The position numbers were made by a program, and so were the translations under genes. From Nitrosomonas sp. (GTDB lineage: Bacteria > Pseudomonadota > Gammaproteobacteria > Burkholderiales > Nitrosomonadaceae), in the NCBI GenBank assembly GCA_021604405.1, contig BQJA01000029.1, positions 1-37,071 on the forward strand: a stretch of 37,071 nt of DNA, read 5' to 3'. Positions 33,307-37,071 of the stretch are shown in pieces (position 1 is the stretch's first letter; each line of letters opens with the position of its first letter). The notes below the pieces were generated by a model. It made no database searches and was not told the DNA's origin. It saw nothing but the letters and a program-made list of their open reading frames with translations.

Positions 33307-34920
33307 TTACAGAGATTCCAGGAATTTGATCAGGCTTGCACGGTCAACCGCTGAAAGTGCACGAAAGTTTTCTTTTGCGGTTTCAGCCTCACCGCCATGC
33401 CAGAGGATGGCTTCTGTCAGATCCCGAGCCCGACCGTCGTGCAGAAAGAACGTATGACCATTAACGATCTTGGTATAACCGATCCCCCATAATGGCGGTG
33501 TTTTCCACTCTTGTCTTGTGGCCAGAAAGTCGGGCCGCCCATCGGCCAGTTCTTCGCCCATGTCATGTAGCAACAGATCAGTATACGGATGAATGATCTG
33601 GTTGGACACCTCAGGAATGCCCGCCAGTTCGCCCGTTTTAACGGTGGGAATGTGGCATGCGGTGCAACCGGAAAAATTAAATAGTACTTGTCCTTTCTTT
33701 ACTTCCGGATCGTCAATATTTCTGCGAGCCGGTACTGCCAAGGTTTGTATATAAAATACAACGTCATCCAGTACGCCAGGCGTTAATTCCGGATCATCTG
33801 ACAGGCCGTCGGCCTGAGGCTGGCCGGTGGTGCTTTCTTGTGGAAACAGTTCATTTGTAATACCCATATCACTGTGATAGGCACCCGCAGTTTGAACAAG
33901 TACGGATGGTACATTTGCTTTTAAGCCAAAACGACCGATAACAGTGGTGTTGCTGACAATGTCCCAGACGCGGTTAGGACGACCGGAAATACCGTCGCCA
34001 TCGGCATCATTTTCGTCGGCCCATTCAAGAATGGTCTCTTCTGGAATGGCCTCGAATAGTCCGCGTCCAAATACTGGTGGCGCAACGCGTGGTGACGTCA
34101 AATAGATTTCTGGTAAAGGTGTATAGGCGTCGACAATAGTAAAAGTTGGTTTGCGCAGTTGATAAGGTGTGCCGTCTTCAAACTGTCCGTTGATTTCCGT
34201 GTAGGTCGTTTCTACCCGGGCTTCAGGTTGCACGCCAAAAACAGCCTGATCGAATAATTGAGTGCTAAAACCGGGCACAGGCAGCGGACTACCGGTTTCC
34301 GGGTCCGCACCTGGGACACTCAGGCGGAGAAAAAAAGAATTGGAAACACCGCCAGCTACCGGCGGCGTTCCCCGTCCGTCTTTTGGATGGCAGGCAGCGC
34401 AACTGGTGTTATTGAACGCCGGTCCAAGTCCACTGTTTACAATTGCCGGCGCTGTAACAAACGTTTGTTCGAATTCGGTATCACCAATGATATGCCGTGC
34501 CTCACCTTCGGCATCCAGATTGGGTGCGGGATTATCAAATGCGTTGCTACTCTGGTCAAAAATGGTTGTATCGCCGCCTGACAATTCATTATTAATCGCT
34601 ATCAATTCAATATTGGAAAAATCACTTTCCCCATCCTGATTGTAGGCAGTAATGGCGACATACAGCATGTCACCAGTATTTAATTCTGCCGCAAAATCGG
34701 TTTGTTCTCCAAGATCAGCGTGCTGAATTGTCTTAACTGGAATTTTTACCGGATACTCAGCCCAATATAATCGATAACCCTGAGCACCGCCAACGGGCTG
34801 CCAGCTTGCGCTGGCAGACAGGCCATCAACTGTATAAGAAACAACAGGCGCAGCGGGTGGGGCAGCTTGCAAATCAGATAGAAACAAGAAAAAGACAAAG
34901 AAAATAAGCAGTTGTTTCAT
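33307..34920 (-). CDS. Di-haem oxidoreductase (DHOR/DUF1111) with N-terminal FN3-like domain
   Basis: The 537-residue exported protein has a signal peptide (1-19, ending LQA), then an FN3-like beta domain (about 20-110, APPAAPVVSYTVDG and WQPVGGAQGYRLYW). The DHOR body follows: FNNTSCAACHPKDGRGTPP has haem site one (174-178), CTACHIPTVKTG has haem site two (419-423), and the end reads TPPLWGIGYTKIVNGHTFFL followed by HDGRARDLTEAILWHGGEA, the family hallmark. DHOR proteins resemble MauG-type peroxidases and often accompany imelysin genes in iron-uptake loci. Here the imelysin gene is 350 bases upstream on the same strand, and its N-terminal module looks like this one. The substrate is unknown. 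Confidence 0.9.
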   Translation of the reverse strand: MKQLLIFFVFFLFLSDLQAAPPAAPVVSYTVDGLSASASWQPVGGAQGYRLYWAEYPVKIPVKTIQHADLGEQTDFAAELNTGDMLYVAITAYNQDGESDFSNIELIAINNELSGGDTTIFDQSSNAFDNPAPNLDAEGEARHIIGDTEFEQTFVTAPAIVNSGLGPAFNNTSCAACHPKDGRGTPPVAGGVSNSFFLRLSVPGADPETGSPLPVPGFSTQLFDQAVFGVQPEARVETTYTEINGQFEDGTPYQLRKPTFTIVDAYTPLPEIYLTSPRVAPPVFGRGLFEAIPEETILEWADENDADGDGISGRPNRVWDIVSNTTVIGRFGLKANVPSVLVQTAGAYHSDMGITNELFPQESTTGQPQADGLSDDPELTPGVLDDVVFYIQTLAVPARRNIDDPEVKKGQVLFNFSGCTACHIPTVKTGELAGIPEVSNQIIHPYTDLLLHDMGEELADGRPDFLATRQEWKTPPLWGIGYTKIVNGHTFFLHDGRARDLTEAILWHGGEAETAKENFRALSAVDRASLIKFLESL

Positions 34921-35270
34921 GGCAAATAAAAGTAATTGATTAATATATTATTATTCTTAACTATGCTGCATATCAATGCGTCAAGCCTGTAAAATCGTAA
35001 CAGACTGATAAAACTATATTTGACCGTGATCATCATTTGAAAAAAGTTAATTCTTCGCCCGGATATAAATCCACATAATATTTACAAACGTATATTTAAC
35101 ATTAAATTTTTGATACATAATTACTTTTTCCTTTTTTCACGCAGTTGGGACGAGAAATTCCGACGGCTGCTATAACGGTCGGTTTTGAGGGGCTCGATAA
35201 AACCGGGAGATGCAATTCTTAGAACTTCCCATTAAAAATTATTTAATGGGAAGTTTGGGTTCTCAATTAA
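34921..35270. other. Intergenic region between the imelysin and DHOR genes
   Basis: About 350 AT-rich bases contain two inverted repeats (35180-35205 with 7-bp arms and 35223-35255 with 14-bp arms). The region probably holds a terminator or attenuator after the imelysin gene and the promoter of the DHOR gene. No ORF is supported. Confidence 0.45.
35223..35255 (-). terminator. Strong hairpin after the imelysin gene
   Basis: Perfect 14-bp arms (AACTTCCCATTAAA at 35223-35236 and its complement at 35242-35255) flank a five-base loop, 16 bases after the imelysin stop. The position suits a terminator on the minus strand, but a T-run is absent there, so partial termination or mRNA 3'-end protection is also possible. 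Confidence 0.55.
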
Positions 35271-36578
35271 TTATTGCGCTAACGGTAACAATTGATTCGA
35301 CAATGTTACCAGCAGTGTATTGACTGCATCGATAGCTGTCTGTACTTCGGCCGGACTGGCCGTAATTGCTTCTGCAAACGGTTGGGGAATCGCATCGATG
35401 GCCGCAATCGCTGCTTCAATCTGGCTGGTGATTGTCTCATCCAAAGCTGGATTGGTTGACTTGATTAAAGCATTTAATCCAGGACCCTCAGACAATAAAT
35501 AATTTCCAGTATAGGCATTGCGGATTGCCCGTACATTATCCATAAAATCGGCACGTGAATTAAAACTGAATTGTGATTCAACCAGTGTGGCATCGCTTAG
35601 TCTTATCGGGTCTTCAAGCTTCACACTGGCTAATTCACCAGCGATACCAATCATACCTGTAACCATTTCTTGGAGTGCAACTGTTTGAGTTGGGTAGGTC
35701 GTGCTGCCGCTGCCTGCCTGGGCAAATTCTGCAAGAAAATTGCCCCCATTTGGATTCCAGCCTTGCGCCAATCTTTGCGTGTCGTTAACCAATACATTTG
35801 TCACGGCTCCTAGGTACTGTAATTCTCTTTCTGTGAATTCCGCGCTTGTCTTGCTGCTGTCTGTTCCGAATAATAAAAATTCGATAACATGGAAGCCTTT
35901 CAAATCATCGCTCAGCGCACTCACTGTTTCGACGGTTAATTCTGTATCACTATCCAGTAAATTTTGTAAATCAGTCGCATTCACAGGCCAGCTATCCAGC
36001 GCCGGGTCCAATCCCTCGGTGTCAACCGGGCCGAACAAGAATGCTTCTGACTGTTCCCAGGGGCGGCGTGTATTCATCCACTGCTGCTGAGCTGTCGAAA
36101 GAGTAATGTCATTTGTTGCAAACTGTAAATCCGTTACCGCGGCATTAAGTTTTTCTGCACGATCCGCCAAATCACGATAGGTATTGTAGATCACATTACC
36201 CGCATAATTTTGAATCACCTGTTCGGTGGTCGGTGTACTGGCATCATCTGAAATAACGACCCGGCGAGGAACTGAATAGGCGCTGGAACCATCCGCATTT
36301 TCCGCGCGGATAGAAACATAGTAACCGCTTCCTGCTGGCAGTGCCACACTGATACGGTTTGTATCGCCCATATCAAATTCACCAAAAAGAGCACCCGTAG
36401 CGAGATCAGATGCAAGAATCGTATAGGTTTCAGCGCCAGGCACCTCATCCCAATAAAAATGAACTTGCGCTCCATCTGGTGAAACATATAAGGTTGGTGT
36501 CGCGGGTGGCACTGCCCATGCAAAGGATGCCAAAAACATGCCAGCGCTGACAATCATGAATTTAATTTGATTCTTCAT
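35271..36578 (-). CDS. Imelysin-family (M75) protein with N-terminal FN3-like domain
   Basis: The 435-residue exported protein has a signal peptide (1-22, ending AWA) and then an FN3-like module (about 23-110, VPPATPTLYVSPDGAQVHFY and WDEVPGAETYTILA). The imelysin domain follows (about 120-430). Its key GxHxxE motif is GFHVIEFLLFG, with Gly228, His230 and Glu233. PWEQSEAFLFGPV is a second conserved block. Imelysin-like proteins (IrpA, EfeO/EfeM relatives) are periplasmic or outer-membrane proteins of iron uptake; peptidase activity is doubtful for most. GGAAGA lies about eight bases before the ATG. The pairing with a DHOR cytochrome matches a known gene neighbourhood in iron metabolism. Confidence 0.9.
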   Translation of the reverse strand: MKNQIKFMIVSAGMFLASFAWAVPPATPTLYVSPDGAQVHFYWDEVPGAETYTILASDLATGALFGEFDMGDTNRISVALPAGSGYYVSIRAENADGSSAYSVPRRVVISDDASTPTTEQVIQNYAGNVIYNTYRDLADRAEKLNAAVTDLQFATNDITLSTAQQQWMNTRRPWEQSEAFLFGPVDTEGLDPALDSWPVNATDLQNLLDSDTELTVETVSALSDDLKGFHVIEFLLFGTDSSKTSAEFTERELQYLGAVTNVLVNDTQRLAQGWNPNGGNFLAEFAQAGSGSTTYPTQTVALQEMVTGMIGIAGELASVKLEDPIRLSDATLVESQFSFNSRADFMDNVRAIRNAYTGNYLLSEGPGLNALIKSTNPALDETITSQIEAAIAAIDAIPQPFAEAITASPAEVQTAIDAVNTLLVTLSNQLLPLAQ

Positions 36579-36720
36579 CGTAATAATCTTCCAAATAATA
36601 GGTTAATAATTATGCGTTCATCTAACCTGTCGATAACACAGCAGATTGCTTGTAAGAAATAGGTATCTACCGGTTCTTACTAAATATTATTAGTTAGGTG
36701 GTATTGAGAATAGGGCCTGG

Positions 36721-37071
36721 TTATATCTCGAAAACGATTAGGTCAGGTGTTATTTCATTGAGCTGAACACCGACAAAATCAATCGAGAGGTTCGGGCCAA
36801 ATTCGACCGATAGGCTTGTTTCGCTTTGGTTTACGGCCGTTACAAACGGAACAAGCTTTTCATAACTGTCGATGCCTATTGCTTTGGTATCAAAAAATAA
36901 CCGGTCTTCGCCTGGCTTAAAATCGAGTAGCCGGAAAAACCCAAAATCATAAAAACCAAAGGTATCACTGCCAAACCCGCCAAACAGTTGATCATGCCCT
37001 CCGCCAGCGCGCAAAATATCATTACCTGAACCGCCAAATAATTTATCCGTCCCGCTTTGCCCGTCCAAATC
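36721..37071 (-). CDS. RTX-type calcium-binding protein, C-terminal part
   Basis: The gene runs off the window; 116 codons of its 3' end are visible. The reading frame contains nonapeptide repeats GGxGxDxLx: GQSGTDKLF, GGSGNDILR, AGGGHDQLF and GGFGSDTFG, the Ca2+-binding parallel beta-roll of hemolysin-type proteins. After them comes a C-terminal segment of about 75 residues (DFGFFRLLDFKPGEDRLFFD and SLSVEFGPNLSIDFVGV) like the secretion-signal region of type I secreted RTX proteins. The passenger domain and function are outside the window. It ends 142 bases before the imelysin start, on the same strand. Confidence 0.85.
   Translation of the reverse strand, partial: DLDGQSGTDKLFGGSGNDILRAGGGHDQLFGGFGSDTFGFYDFGFFRLLDFKPGEDRLFFDTKAIGIDSYEKLVPFVTAVNQSETSLSVEFGPNLSIDFVGVQLNEITPDLIVFEI

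Noticed and set aside
34921..34950. AT-rich stretch with partial similarity to a Fur box before the DHOR gene
   Set aside because: Too many mismatches to the consensus to claim an operator.

Overview
The window reads as chromosomal DNA of a Gram-negative proteobacterium. It has signal peptides, outer-membrane and periplasmic c-type cytochromes, a two-subunit bacterioferritin, an OFA-family transporter and a glycogen/phosphoketolase block. The mix of gene types and the moderately low GC of the flanks suggest a betaproteobacterium, possibly Nitrosomonas-like. That assignment is an inference from gene content: no rRNA or other marker gene is present, and I saw no tRNA, CRISPR array or complete insertion sequence.

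Layout. (1) Positions 1-5550 are loosely packed. They hold a short ORF translationally coupled to a TPR protein with eight nearly identical ~47-residue repeats, a small secreted protein, a degraded IS110-type transposase fragment, one small membrane-protein ORF and about 1.3 kb with little convincing coding. (2) Positions 5551-6493 encode two bacterioferritin subunits whose active-site residues are complementary: one keeps the haem methionine but has lost most of the ferroxidase centre, the other the reverse. A TonB C-terminal relic follows, then a di-haem MauG/peroxidase-type cytochrome. (3) Positions 9205-18411 hold a five-gene minus-strand operon: phosphoketolase, LOG-family nucleotide hydrolase, glycogen phosphorylase, glycogen debranching enzyme and acetate kinase. 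Together these would turn stored glycogen (and possibly nucleotide ribose) into acetyl phosphate, then acetate and ATP. By eye this block is clearly more GC-rich than its surroundings. (4) Positions 18793-25962 hold small single genes: a charged exported protein, a cupin, a SpoIIAA-like protein, a membrane-anchored coiled coil, a histone-deacetylase-family amidohydrolase, a zinc-ribbon coiled coil, an acylphosphatase, a DUF3465 fusion and a small lipoprotein. Interspersed are relics: a homocysteine S-methyltransferase pseudogene frameshifted in its zinc motif and a fragment resembling the N-terminus of a REP-associated transposase. (5) Positions 26336-32510 hold an OFA-family MFS transporter, a PAS-GAF-GGDEF-EAL cyclic-di-GMP protein and formate-tetrahydrofolate ligase. 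(6) Positions 32723-37071 hold a periplasmic haem/redox and iron-related group: a DUF3365 mono-haem protein, a di-haem oxidoreductase (DHOR/DUF1111), an imelysin and the end of an RTX calcium-binding protein. The imelysin and the di-haem protein begin with similar fibronectin-III-like modules, which suggests they work together at the cell surface or in the periplasm.

No part is clearly an undescribed defence or mobile system. The most informative points are the complementary bacterioferritin pair, the glycogen-phosphoketolase operon with an embedded LOG gene, and the FN3-tagged imelysin/di-haem pair.
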